This document shows positions 36,207 through 45,804 of a stretch of DNA of 64,000 nucleotides, piece by piece. How positions within the stretch are numbered: position 1 is the first letter of the stretch; every line of letters begins with the position of its first letter. Under the pieces are notes generated by a model. That model saw only the letters and a program-made list of their open reading frames with translations, was not told where the DNA came from and did not search any database. The stretch spans positions 8,850,689-8,914,688 of the forward strand of contig CM036658.1 of assembly GCA_020746105.1 (NCBI GenBank), given 5' to 3'. This DNA comes from Trogon surrucura (lineage: Eukaryota; Chordata; Aves; Trogoniformes; Trogonidae). The translations under genes and the position numbers were made by a program.

Positions 36207-37113
36207 CCATGAAGGTTCGCCAGATGCCAGCAGCCCAGCAATAGCCATAGTCCTGGCTGAAAAGAGCCCCTCTGCCCCTGTGGAGTCCCCTCCAGCTTCT
36301 CCAGAGAGGAATCTGTCTCGCACTGATGCGGAGGAGGCTGTGGGGACAGAGGCTGTGGATGGACTCCTGCCCCACATTTGGGCAGAACTTTTCAAGAGCA
36401 AAGAGTGTCTCCTCTATCCCGCATGGGACTGGCTGCACCGGAGGCTGAAGGCTGTATGTAGGGCCCGGTGGCGGGAGGTGAGGAAAGCCAAGAGCAGCAC
36501 CATGCATGCCCTGTGCATCTGTGGTCTGAATGAGGAGGCCCTGGTCCAGGAGCTGGTGAACATCTTCGAGGAACACACAGCACCACTGATCCGTGACCTC
36601 ATAAAAGTCATTGAGCATCGGTGCAGCCCAGATGCCCACAGGCTGCTGCGCTCCGGTACTGCCAACAAGGAGGATGACAGCTCTGTGGCCAGCTCCAGCT
36701 CTATAAGCCCCAGCTTCACCAGCTCCAGCTTCACCAGCTCCACCAGCTCCAGTTCCACAAGCTCCAGCCTCACCACCTCCTGCAAGAGGAATCCCATCCC
36801 TCACCTGGTGTCCTCCACCAGCCCTGCAGGCTCCGTTGCCGAGAACCAGCCCACCACATTGGAGGCCACCCTCCACGGGGGTCCCAGCCACCCCCCATCT
36901 GTGCCCGCGGAGCAGGGACAGCCCCAGGAGGAGTCGGGCCAGGAGGTGGTGGTGGCAGCTCCCTCTGCCCAGGGCTGCAGCCGCAGCCCCTCCGCTTGGG
37001 GCTGGGGCAGGGATCGCTCGCCCAGGCAGCCCCGGCGCCCTCCGAAGAGGAGGGACGCTGACCCCCAGGACTCTGCCCTGCCCTGCAAGAGGCTGCCCCG
37101 CCAGTGGCACTAG
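36052..37113 (+). pseudogene. TOPORS-like copy 3, RING-less (deletion derivative)
   Basis: From about 36208 ([15 protein letters not shown]..) to the TAG at 37113 this copy matches residues from about 72 to the end of copies 1 and 2, including the TOPORS-like post-RING region ([31 protein letters not shown]), the Ser/Thr tract and the basic tail. The RING, start codon, 5' UTR intron and CRE array are missing. The frame nevertheless stays open upstream to an ATG at 36052, so a 353-residue chimera with about 52 foreign N-terminal residues is possible. Without RING or promoter it is most likely a pseudogene, but about 300 codons without a stop argue for recent origin or some constraint. AATAAA at 37149-37154 follows the stop; copies 1 and 2 lack it. 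Confidence 0.75.
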
Positions 37114-37544
37114 CAGGGCTCCAGCAACATTTTGTCCAAGAAAAAGGAAATAAATGCCTATGTCACTGACACAGTCTCTGGGTGCTGCTTTCTACCTCTT
37201 CTCCTGGTGCCCTGCCGCCCCACCCTGGGAGGCCCCAGCCTGCTGGGGGGCATGGCCGCGGGCCCCCCAGCCCCAGGGCCATGTTGGAAATCCTGCTGCA
37301 GCCGCGCAGCTGGGCAGCTGCCTCCGTGCTGGCAGGTGCCGAGCTGAGCGAGGCCATGGCTGTCTGCAGGAGGGACACCACGGCTCCCTGGTCAAGTTGG
37401 GAGAGCTTCAGCGCCCTTCCCTGGTGCCCTCCCACGCACCCACCGTGCTCTGCTCCAGCTCTTGGCCTCCAGCACCGGCCAGGCCGCTGTTGCCAGGCCA
37501 GGGGGTGGTCGCAGTAGCCCTGGCAATGCCCAGGCCTCGCCAGT

Positions 37545-37641
37545 GCCTCCCGCCATGCCTGGCTCATGGTGATTCTGCTGTCCACCGGGACTCCCAGGTC
37601 TTTTTCCTCAGAGCTGCTTTCCAGTGGGTCAGCCCCTAATG
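37545..37641 (-). repeat. CR1 fragment
   Basis: Antisense CR1 segment (ggctcatggtgattctgctgtc, gggactcccaggtctttttcc, gggtcagcccctaa), cut off at both ends. Confidence 0.75.
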
Positions 37642-38559
37642 ACACAGTTCAAGCACTGCTGTGGTGAGAAGGCTGTACAGAGCCTTCTTCCTTCCACTGC
37701 CACCACAGCAGAGATTCCTCCTGGCTTACACTGAAAGGTCAGGTTGCCACCCAATGTCAGACCCTTGACCACCTGGGGCCTTTTAGAATTTCTGGCCAGC
37801 TCACAGCACCATGCCAACAAGCAGAGACCATGGATTGTCAGAGGATCCAAAGACGGTCCCAGAGACCTGTTGCTGGCATTTGATGAAGAGTTTTGTACCT
37901 CTGTCACGATGCATGTACGAAAGGGAGCCTCTCCTCCTTCACAGCCCCACGTGGCCATGGGGAGTGTGGAGAGTCCGGCTTCAACTGTCTTCATCCTGAC
38001 CTTCCTCTCATGAATAGCACCACTCCACTCTCCAGAATTCTGCCCCAGGAGTCAGGGAAGGCCTATCCACACCTGAGATGGGTGGCTGTTTGCTGAAGGC
38101 AATGCTGCCCTCTCATTCAGATGCCTGAACCAAGACAGATGTTACAACAAATGTCTGTGCTGGCTGTGTTGCCCTGTGACAGCAGTGTGACTTCATTCAA
38201 GGCATGTTTCAGCTTCAAGTATCAGCTTGCTGGGCTTGAGGAGGCTGTACAGAGCCAGGGTGCCAGCAGCACCGCCTGGGAGGTCGTCACTCTCGGCACG
38301 CTGGAAAGGCAAAGGTTAAGGTGGGTCTTGTGACAAAGTTTGTTCCTTTCTCAGTCAGAATCAGAGTTTTCTGGCACTGTCAGCTGCTCTTGGGCTTGTT
38401 CTTATGTTTTGCTTCTGCTAGGTGTTGTTTTCTCTGGAGGCCTGGAATCCCTGCTCGCACCATGTTTCAAGTGTTGCTCTTGCCAATATCACCACAGTTT
38501 CTGCTGGGTGGATTTCTGTCACACCACCTTGTGTTAGCGGAGTAGACGTTGATGAAAGG
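37642..38559. other. Unassigned intergenic DNA
   Basis: About 0.9 kb between CR1 fragments. No gene, RNA gene or known repeat recognised. Confidence 0.5.
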
Positions 38560-39780
38560 CTGGATCCAGGGGATTAGGTTTAGGAAAGCAAGGTCCTGCC
38601 TGACCAATCCCATCTCCTTCTATGACTGGAGAGACTCATCCCTATCTAGTGGATGAGGGGCAGGCTGTGGATGTGGTCTAGCTCGACTTTAGCAAAGCCT
38701 TTGACAGAGTCTCCCACAGCATCCTCCTGGAAAAGCTGGTAGCCCACGGCTTGGACGGGTGCACCCTTCGCTGGGTAAAAAACTGGTTGGATGACCGGGC
38801 CCAGAGAGTGGTGGGAATGGTGCTGCATCCAGATGGCATTCGGTCACTAGTGGTGTCCCCAAGGGCTCAGTACTGGGGCCACTCCTGTTTAACATCTTCA
38901 TCAATGATTTAGATGAGGGGATGGAGTGTACTCTCAGTGAGTTTGCAGATGCCACCAAGCTGGGTGGAAGCGTTGATCTGCTTGAGGGTAGGGAGGCTCT
39001 GCAGAGGGATCTGGACAGGTTGGATCGCTGGGCCAAGGCCAACTCAATGAAATTCAATAAGGCCAAATGCCGGGTCCTGCACTTCGGCCACAACAACCCC
39101 CTGCAGCGCTACAGGCTTGGGGAGGAGTGGCTGGAGAGCTGGGGGGGACCTGGGGGTGCTAAGAGACGGCCGGCTGAACATGAGCCAGCAGTGTGCCCAG
39201 GTGGCCAAGAAGGCCAACGGCATCCTGGCCTGGATCAGGAGTGGTGCTGCCAGCAGGAGCAGGGAGGTGATCAGGCCCCTCTACTCAGTTTTGGTGAGGC
39301 CGCACCTCAAGTGCTGTGTCCGGGTTCGGGCCCCTCACGACAAGAGGGACATTGAAGTGTTGGAGAGGGTAGAGAGTTAGGAAAGGGCTTAGAACATAAG
39401 TCGTGTGAGGAAAGGCTGAGGGATCTGGGGCTGTTCAGCCTGGAGAAGAGGAGACTGAGGGGAGACCTCGTTGCTCTCTGCAAGTGGAGGTTGTAGAGAG
39501 GCGAGGGTTGGTCTCTTCTCCCTCGTGGAGAGTGACAGGACGAGGGGAAATGGATTTAAATTGCGCCAGGGGAGGTTCAGGTTAGATATTAGGAAGAATT
39601 TCTTTAGTGAGAGGGTTGTCAGCCTTTGGAACAGGCTGCCCAGGGAGGCGGTTGAGTCGTCGTCTCTGGAGGTTTTTAAGAGACGGGTGGATGTTGCATT
39701 GGGGGACATAGTTTAGTAGGTTGATAGGGCTGGGACAAAGGCTAGACTCAATGATCTTCAAGGTCTTTTCCAGCTGAAAC
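38560..39780 (+). repeat. CR1 LINE, RT domain to 3' end (copy E)
   Basis: Sense CR1 about 1.2 kb long: RT-region blocks (tttagcaaagcctttgacag, tcagtactggggccactcctg, cttcatcaatgatttagatg) followed by the 3' UTR (ttagatattaggaagaattt, ggaacaggctgcccagggag). Frameshifts break the RT. It belongs to a different, less GC-rich CR1 subfamily than copies A-D. Its 3' tail runs directly into the microsatellite at 39781. Confidence 0.93.
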
Positions 39781-39955
39781 CTATTCTATTCTATTCTATT
39801 CTATTCTATTCTATTCTATTCTATTCTATTCTATTCTATTCTATTCTATTCTATTCTATCCTATTCTATCCTATTCTATCCTATTCTATCCTATTCTATC
39901 CTATTCTATTGCATTCCATTCCATTCCATTGCAGTCTATTTTATTCTATTCTATA
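39781..39955 (+). repeat. (ATTCT)n microsatellite seeded by the CR1 tail
   Basis: About 25 near-perfect pentamers of CTATT. In the second half they alternate as a 10-mer, ctattctatc, at about 39856-39905, before decaying into ccatt variants. CR1 elements end in short tandem repeats, so this array starts exactly where the CR1 3' end should be. Confidence 0.95.
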
Positions 39956-40550
39956 TCTGTTGCATCCCACAGCCGATGTTTTGCACTTTATTGAGTAACT
40001 TGGTAAAGAACCACTGCCATTTATGATCACCGTGCCCTACACAAATGGTTTCAGACTCCCAGCATTGCTGGTGGTGGAGCCTCTGGGGATCTCCAGCTCA
40101 CCACTGCCCCCCATTCAGACTAGGAATAAGTGTGCTCACATGGCTCAGCTCAGAGGTGCCAGTGGCTGAAGATGGCTCCAGGGTAGCGGAGGCGACCAGC
40201 CGGGGCAGTGTGGTGTGCGCACACCTTCTCGTGCCCTCACCTGTGACAATGGCCATAAACACACCCACACTATCTGCCTGGAGTGCGGGTATCTGCTGAG
40301 GCACACCATGCCACGAGTGCTGGCTGTGGGTCTGATGTTCACACTGCTGGGAACCTTCAAGATTTCCCAGCTTGGCTGTACAAAGCCTTGCAGCTGTGCT
40401 TCCTGTGTGCAGGCGTTTGAAGCTGGAGATCCCTTCCAACCTGAGTTTTCCCATGACTCTGCTGTCAGTGCAGGTTTGCTCGGCTTTTCTTCTCAGTCCT
40501 ATAACTAAGAATTTGTTGAGAAAAAATTTCTCCTTTATAACATAAAGTAG
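39956..40550. other. Unassigned stretch upstream of TOPORS-like copy 2
   Basis: Does not match the segments upstream of copies 1 and 3, so the duplicated unit of copy 2 is truncated here at about 40550. No gene or repeat recognised. Confidence 0.5.
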
Positions 40551-40650
40551 ATACAGATGTAACACAACATAGAGGGAGCAAATTGATAGCAAGTGGAGTT
40601 ATTTTCTTTTTTCTCCCGATGCCCCACTCCCACAGGTGGAAAGCCTCCCG

Positions 40651-40727
40651 TGACATGATTGGGTGGTGGAGGCTGACGTCACACGGCGGTGGATTGTGAC
40701 GTCAGCGAGCGACGGACTGTGACGTCA
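40651..40727 (+). promoter_or_regulatory. 23-bp-spaced CRE array, promoter of TOPORS-like copy 2
   Basis: Perfect TGACGTCA at 40674, 40697 and 40720, with a degenerate TGACATGA at 40651; every step is exactly 23 bp. The intervening bases are partly similar (ggcggtggattg, gcgacggactg), so the array looks like a decayed 23-bp tandem repeat kept intact at the CRE cores. It lies about 250 bp upstream of the non-coding exon 1 donor and mirrors copy 1 site for site. Confidence 0.78.
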
Positions 40728-40978
40728 CGTCCCTCACAGCTTATCTTCAGGTGCTGGCAGAGCCGGGGCCAGTCTGGCTCGTGCCTGGACTCCTGCCGAG
40801 CGTGCCTGCGAGGTCTGGAGGTCGAGCGGGCGAGCGAGGCTTTTTGTGGTGCTGGGTGGTGCTGTGGGGGCTGTCGCTGGCAGCTCCCGGTGCCCGTCCC
40901 GGAGCCATCCCCCGAGTTTCCCCGGCCCTGCCTGGTTGAGGCAGCCGGGTGCTGCGTGGCGAGCTCTCAGCAGCAGAG

Positions 40979-41128
40979 GTGAGCTGTGCGGGGAAACGTC
41001 CCCCGGGGCAGAACTGGGGCGGGCGCTGGGGTTTGGGGAGCCAGGAGGGTGTCCTTCTCGAAGGGCCTGGCCATTTCTTCCTGCCCTGCCTGAAAACCCA
41101 GTGACCCTGGGCTCTCTCCTTTTGGCAG
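40979..41128 (+). other. 5' UTR intron of TOPORS-like copy 2
   Basis: Donor cagag|gtgagc at 40979, acceptor cttttggcag ending at 41128, preceded by a pyrimidine-rich tract. 150 bp, as in copy 1. Non-coding exon 1 would occupy about 40745-40978. Confidence 0.65.
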
Positions 41129-41215
41129 CTCAGACACCGATTGGCAGCACAGGCGCCAGCCAGGGGCAGCAGCTCATCGTCCTCACCTCTCCCCAGCCCA
41201 CCGCGGAGAGCAAAC

Positions 41216-42364
41216 ATGGCCACGGGGACAGAGTGGCGCTGCCCCATCTGCCAGGACGCTCAAGGTGAAGTCGCTTTTGCGATGCCCTGTGGCCACCAGT
41301 TCTGCCTGGGCTGCATCCTGCGGTGGGCCCAGAGGAAACCAGACTGCCCACTCTGCAGAAGACCGATGGAGGCTGTCAGGTTTTCTGATCGGGGAGAAGG
41401 CGACTGTCTACAGCTTTTCTTCACACGCCATGAAGAGTCACCAGATGCCAGCAGCTCGGCAATAGCCACAGTACTGAGGCAAAACAGCCCCTCTGCCCCT
41501 GTGGAGCCCTCTCCACCTTCTCCACACAGGATTGTGTCCCTCACTGAGGGGCAAGAGGCTGTGGGGACAGAGGCTGTGGGGACAGAGGCTGTGGGTGGCC
41601 TCCTGCCCCATGTCTGGGCAGGACTCTTCAGAAGACAGGAACATCTCCTCAGTCCTGTGCTGAGCTGGTTGCACCATAGGCTGGAGGGTATATACGGTGC
41701 CCGGTGGTGGAGGGTGAGGAGTACAGAGGGCACCATCGTGCATGCCCTGTGCTTCTTTGGTGCAAATGAAGAAGTCCTGGTCCGGGAGCTGGAGGGACTT
41801 CTGCAAGAACACACGGCACCGCTGATCCGTGGCCTCATAAATGCCATTGAGCAGCGGTGCAGTGCAGAGGCCCACAGGCTGCTGCGCTCCCGTACTCTCA
41901 GCGAGGAGGACGACAGCTCCGTGGCCAGATCCAGCTCTACAAGGTCCGGCTCCACCAGCTCCAGCCCGACCAGCGTGATCATCTCCACCAGCTCCAGTTC
42001 CACGAGCTCCAGCCCCACCAGGTCCCGCGACGGGACACCCGCCATCCATCTGGTGTGCTCCAGCAGCCCTGAAGGCTCCCTTGTGGAGAACGAGTCCAGC
42101 ACGTCAGAGGCCACCCTCCGCGGGAGTCCTGGCCGCCATTCATCTGTGCCTGTCCTCGTGGAGCAGGAAGAGCCGCAGGAGGAGCTGGGCCAGGAGGCGG
42201 TGGTGGCAGGTCCCTCCGCCCAGGGCTGCAGCCGCAGCCCCTCCACTCCGCGCCAGGACAGGGACCACTCGCCTGGGGCACCGCGGCGCGGCCCAAAGAG
42301 GAGAACCGATGACAACCAGGACTCTGCCCCGCCCTGCAAGAGGCCTCGCCGCCGGCGGCACTAG
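41216..42364 (+). CDS. TOPORS-like RING-finger E3 ligase, copy 2 (intact)
   Basis: Sister of copy 1, of the same length (382 codons, ATG 41216, TAG 42362-42364) and architecture: C3HC4 RING at residues about 9-51 ([19 protein letters not shown]), TOPORS-like post-RING region at about 125-225 ([30 protein letters not shown]), Ser/Thr tract, basic Arg/Lys-rich tail (KRPRRRRH). The in-frame sequence upstream of the ATG is open but lacks another ATG, so 41216 with its caaacATGG context is the start. The first 64 residues differ from copy 1 at a single position (R8 versus C8), whereas the rest differs at several dozen. Intact frame, conserved promoter and conserved splice sites argue for function. 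The function itself (nuclear ubiquitin/SUMO ligase) is inferred from TOPORS. Confidence 0.87.
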   Translation: MATGTEWRCPICQDAQGEVAFAMPCGHQFCLGCILRWAQRKPDCPLCRRPMEAVRFSDRGEGDCLQLFFTRHEESPDASSSAIATVLRQNSPSAPVEPSPPSPHRIVSLTEGQEAVGTEAVGTEAVGGLLPHVWAGLFRRQEHLLSPVLSWLHHRLEGIYGARWWRVRSTEGTIVHALCFFGANEEVLVRELEGLLQEHTAPLIRGLINAIEQRCSAEAHRLLRSRTLSEEDDSSVARSSSTRSGSTSSSPTSVIISTSSSSTSSSPTRSRDGTPAIHLVCSSSPEGSLVENESSTSEATLRGSPGRHSSVPVLVEQEEPQEELGQEAVVAGPSAQGCSRSPSTPRQDRDHSPGAPRRGPKRRTDDNQDSAPPCKRPRRRRH

Positions 42365-42552
42365 CAGGGCTCCAGCAAAATTTTATTCAAAGAACAAGGA
42401 AATTCCTGTTCTGCTGATGCAGTCTCTGGGTGCTATGTTCTCCCCTTTTCCTGGTCCTTCCTCTCTCCTCTGTGCCCCTCCATGCAAGTCCCCAGTCTCG
42501 CACTAAGATCACAGAGTTGATGTGAGTGGAGTGGACCTTGGGAGGTCTCTCT

Positions 42553-43480
42553 TCAGAGAATCACAGGCTCACAGAATCACAGAGTGTCAGGGGTTGGAAG
42601 GGACCTCTGAAAACCATCTAGTCCAAAAGCACTGCCAGAGCACGTTCACCAGGATCTGGTGGCACTGGACGGAGTCCAGGAGGGCTTTGAATGTCTCCAG
42701 ACGTTCTCCAGATGGTCACCTCTCTGGGCAGCCTGGTCCTGTGCTCTATCACCCTCCAAGGAGAGAAGTTCCTCCTCGTGTTAGAAGGAACTTCCTATGT
42801 CCAAGTTTGTGCCCGTCACCTCTTGTCCTGTCACTGGGCACCACTGAAAAAGACTGGCCCCATCCTCCCAACACCCGCCCTCTAAGGATTTTTAAGCGTT
42901 GCTAAGGTGCCCCCTCAGTCTTCTCCAGACCAGAAAGCTCCGATTCCCTCAGCCTGTCATAGAATCATAGAATCGTAGAATGTTAGGGATTGGAAGGGAC
43001 CTCGATAGATCATCAAGTCCAATCCCCCTCCTAAGAGAGATGTTCTAGTGCCCTAATCATCTTCGGGGCCCTTTTCTGTACATCCTCCAGCAGTTCCCCA
43101 TCGTTCTTGAACTGGGGAGCCCAGAACTGGACACAGCACTCCAGATGTGGCCTCGCCAGGGCAGAGCAGAGCGGGAGGAGGACCTCCCTCGACCTGCTGG
43201 CCGCACTCTTCTTGATGCACCCCAGGATGCCATTGGCCTTCTTGGCCATCAGAGCACATGGCTGACCCATTGCTGGTCATGCTGTGGTCCGCCAGGACTG
43301 CCAGGTCTTTTTCTTCAGAGCTGCTTCCCAGCAGGTCAGCCCCTAACCTGTACTGACGCAGGCGGTTACTCCTCCCGAGGTGCAGTCCCCTACACTTGCC
43401 CTTGCTGAATTTCATGAGATTTCTCTCTGCCCAATTCTCCAGCCTGTCCAGGTCGCTCTGGATGAGAGTCAGCCACTGCT
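42553..43480 (-). repeat. CR1 LINE 3' half (copy C), mirror of copy A
   Basis: Antisense CR1 beginning with its 3' tail (agaatcacaggctcacagaatcac) and running inward to the gatgagag block near 43468. It is the inverted counterpart of 1-878, keeping the same distance and orientation relative to its TOPORS-like gene. It is interrupted by a short nested CR1 at 42957-43018. Confidence 0.9.
42957..43018 (-). repeat. Nested CR1 3'-end insertion
   Basis: About 62-65 bp reading atagaatcatagaatcgtag followed by ttggaagggacctcgatagatcatc, i.e. a severely 5'-truncated CR1 end. It splits the older CR1 between agcctgtc and cctcctaagag. The same sites in copies A and B (about 440 and 3828) are uninterrupted, so the insertion is younger than the duplication. 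Confidence 0.82.
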
Positions 43481-45315
43481 CCCAGTTCCCTGTCACCAAC
43501 AAACTTGCTGAGGGTGCACTCTCTGCTCCCCACAGTGGGGGGTCAGCCATCACCTCACCTGCTCCATGCACCCTGGCAGCGTGGGTGTGGTGGTAGCCAT
43601 GCCAACTGGTGTGGGAAGGAGGTTTGTCGACAGGACATGTGGGACTAAAACAACACAAGGCAGGGACATGTGTCATCACCCGCTACTGCTTCAGTGATGG
43701 CTGTGTTGTTCGCGCCAGTTGAAGACTCCTGACAGCTGTCTCTGGAGGTTTTCATCACGTCTTTGGGGTGTGATGCTTGCCGGTGCTGTCAGACAGCCTG
43801 TTATCGCAGAACGTTTATTCTGCAGGCCACATTTGTGATCCAGGCACACATCTACATGAGAATATCACTTTTCCTACTTTTTTAAAGGATGTTCATTTTT
43901 AAAAATGAGAATGAACATTTCATTTCTACAAAGCCTTTCTTCGATTCATGGTTGTACACTCTGCAGATGCCCACTTGCTCTGGTCACAAACACCTCTCTC
44001 AAAGAGAAGCATGAGGAGCCTGGGCACAGCTGCCAGCTGTGTCAGGCACAGCATGTATGACAGATGTCCAGCAAAGGAGTCGCAATTCCTTAGCAAAGCT
44101 ACTGCTTTGATTTTATAAAGTGTGGGAGCGTTTCTTTCGCTGGTTTGGGGAGATACTTTTTCCCCTCTATTTCAAGTGATCTGTGGAGATCAGCAGATCT
44201 GTAGGATGCTTCTCATCAGGAGCAGAGTTTTGCTTGAATTCCTGTGCATGGAGACCTACAGGACCACAACTGAAGCAGAAGAGAGGTGCTGCTCTTGACT
44301 GCTCACCTCAGAGGTGTTTTTTGGCAAGTCACTAGCCCTTTGTTTATAGCTGAGGTCAGGACAACCTAAGTGCATCCATTAATTATTGTCCATGTGAAGG
44401 AGTGTGGTTATGTACTGTCTGTGTGAAAATGGTTACTATTGCCAAGAACACAAAGAGGTTACAGGGCAGTGATTTTCCCTGCTTTTCCTCTTCTCACTGG
44501 CAGGAGCAGCCTGTAGAGCTCGGTGGGTATGCCTGCGCATGCTTAGTCCCAGGTGGCTCTGAAGAGAGAAGATGGAGAGAGGGAATCCCTGGGTTGCATG
44601 ATTTTTGTTGGTTGGTGGGCTGCTTCAAGGTGTCCCTAGTTAACTGATGTTGCCTGTTGCCAGGCAAATATTCTTGTATAACCTTAAGTCTGCTGCTTCT
44701 GCCATTTATGCTTTTTTTTTTTTTCCATAGCAACTATCTAATTGTGCTTCAGCTAACAAAGCTTAAGTCTCTGATAGGTACACAGCAACATACCAAAGGT
44801 CAGACTGTGAGCCTTAAACATTAGCCTAATTGTTCTAGTTATGTCAACAGGGCAGGCCAAGATGTTTCCCTGTACGTTTTATGTTAATAATTGTGGAAAA
44901 TGCCACTGTAAAAGCACTTTGGAAAAGTAGTCTTTGCACAGCACAATCTTTGCACTCACTGTGCAATCCTAAGTGTGTAAAAGCCTCACCACACCCACCA
45001 TGATTCTTCAGAGACATGAGAAGCTTCTGAAGGTAGTGTTATTTATCTGTGGCCTGAGTCCTATGCACAGCCTGGCATATAAATCAAGTTTCTCCAGTGT
45101 CTGTCAGACTTCATTCAGGAGGATTAATCTCTCCAGCTGTATCACTATTGGATTATTTTCCTTTCATCTCCTCAGGGTTTCCCAAGCTCACTAGCAGTAA
45201 TGCTTTGTGACTTAATCTTTGCATGGACTACTGAAAACCACAGATCTGTGAAAAAGACTGCAAAGTTTATACAGAATAAAGAATTGTTAGAGGGAGATTA
45301 GTTTTCAATTACTGT
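43481..45315. other. Intergenic DNA downstream of ALDOB
   Basis: No gene or clear repeat recognised. It separates CR1 copy C from the ALDOB 3' end. A T-rich run lies at about 44711. Confidence 0.6.
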
Positions 45316-45708
45316 TTTATTCCCATGATTGAAGACACAGTCAGGTTTTGTAATTCAGGATTTTGGCTGCAAAATGTGGTAATGGGCAAGGGTATGTATT
45401 TGAACTGCTAGGGAACTACTTAATCTGCCTACTATTCTGGGGCCTAAATTTAAACCAGGGGGAGGGTAGGTTTGTGATTCATTGGCAGCTGTTCGTTGTA
45501 TGGAAATAAATCCCCTTCCTTGAAAAGTGCAGACAAAAAAAGGATATTCCCTTGGAAAATTGTGGGAGCGAAGCGTGGAGAAGCAGCTAATGCATTTTAT
45601 CCCCAGTTTTGTTTAGGCTAAGGGAAATTAGATTTCTTTGCTTTTCTTTCATTTCTGAACACTTCCACCTTCTGAAGAGGGACAGGATGAAGGAAGATTC
45701 CTGTGCTT
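45316..45708 (-). other. ALDOB: ALDOB 3' UTR with poly(A) signal
   Basis: Minus-strand AATAAA at 45321-45316 (plus tttatt) lies about 390 bp beyond the stop codon. This agrees with the few-hundred-base 3' UTR typical of ALDOB. Confidence 0.7.
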
Positions 45709-45804
45709 TCAGTAGGTGTAGCTGGCAGTGAAAAGCGACTGCATGGCAGCTGTGTCAGTCTTCCCAGACGTGACATACTGTCCTCTGCAAGCCAAGCTGT
45801 TAAT
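45709..45804 (-). CDS. ALDOB: ALDOB exon 9 coding part
   Basis: Acceptor CTTTTTCAG|ATT; 32 codons ending SLFTASYTY and TGA (45711-45709). It carries the flexible C-terminal tail with the catalytically important last Tyr. Confidence 0.96.
   Translation of the reverse strand: MNSLACRGQYVTSGKTDTAAMQSLFTASYTY

Noticed and set aside
38921-39380. Possible coding sequence resembling a reverse transcriptase
   Set aside because: It is CR1 copy E, frameshifted; annotated as a repeat.
41141-41215. N-terminal extension of copy 2 (and copy 1, 2260-2186) in the same frame
   Set aside because: The frame is open but begins at TTG, with no ATG until 41216 (2185 in copy 1). A splice acceptor at 41128 makes this region 5' UTR.
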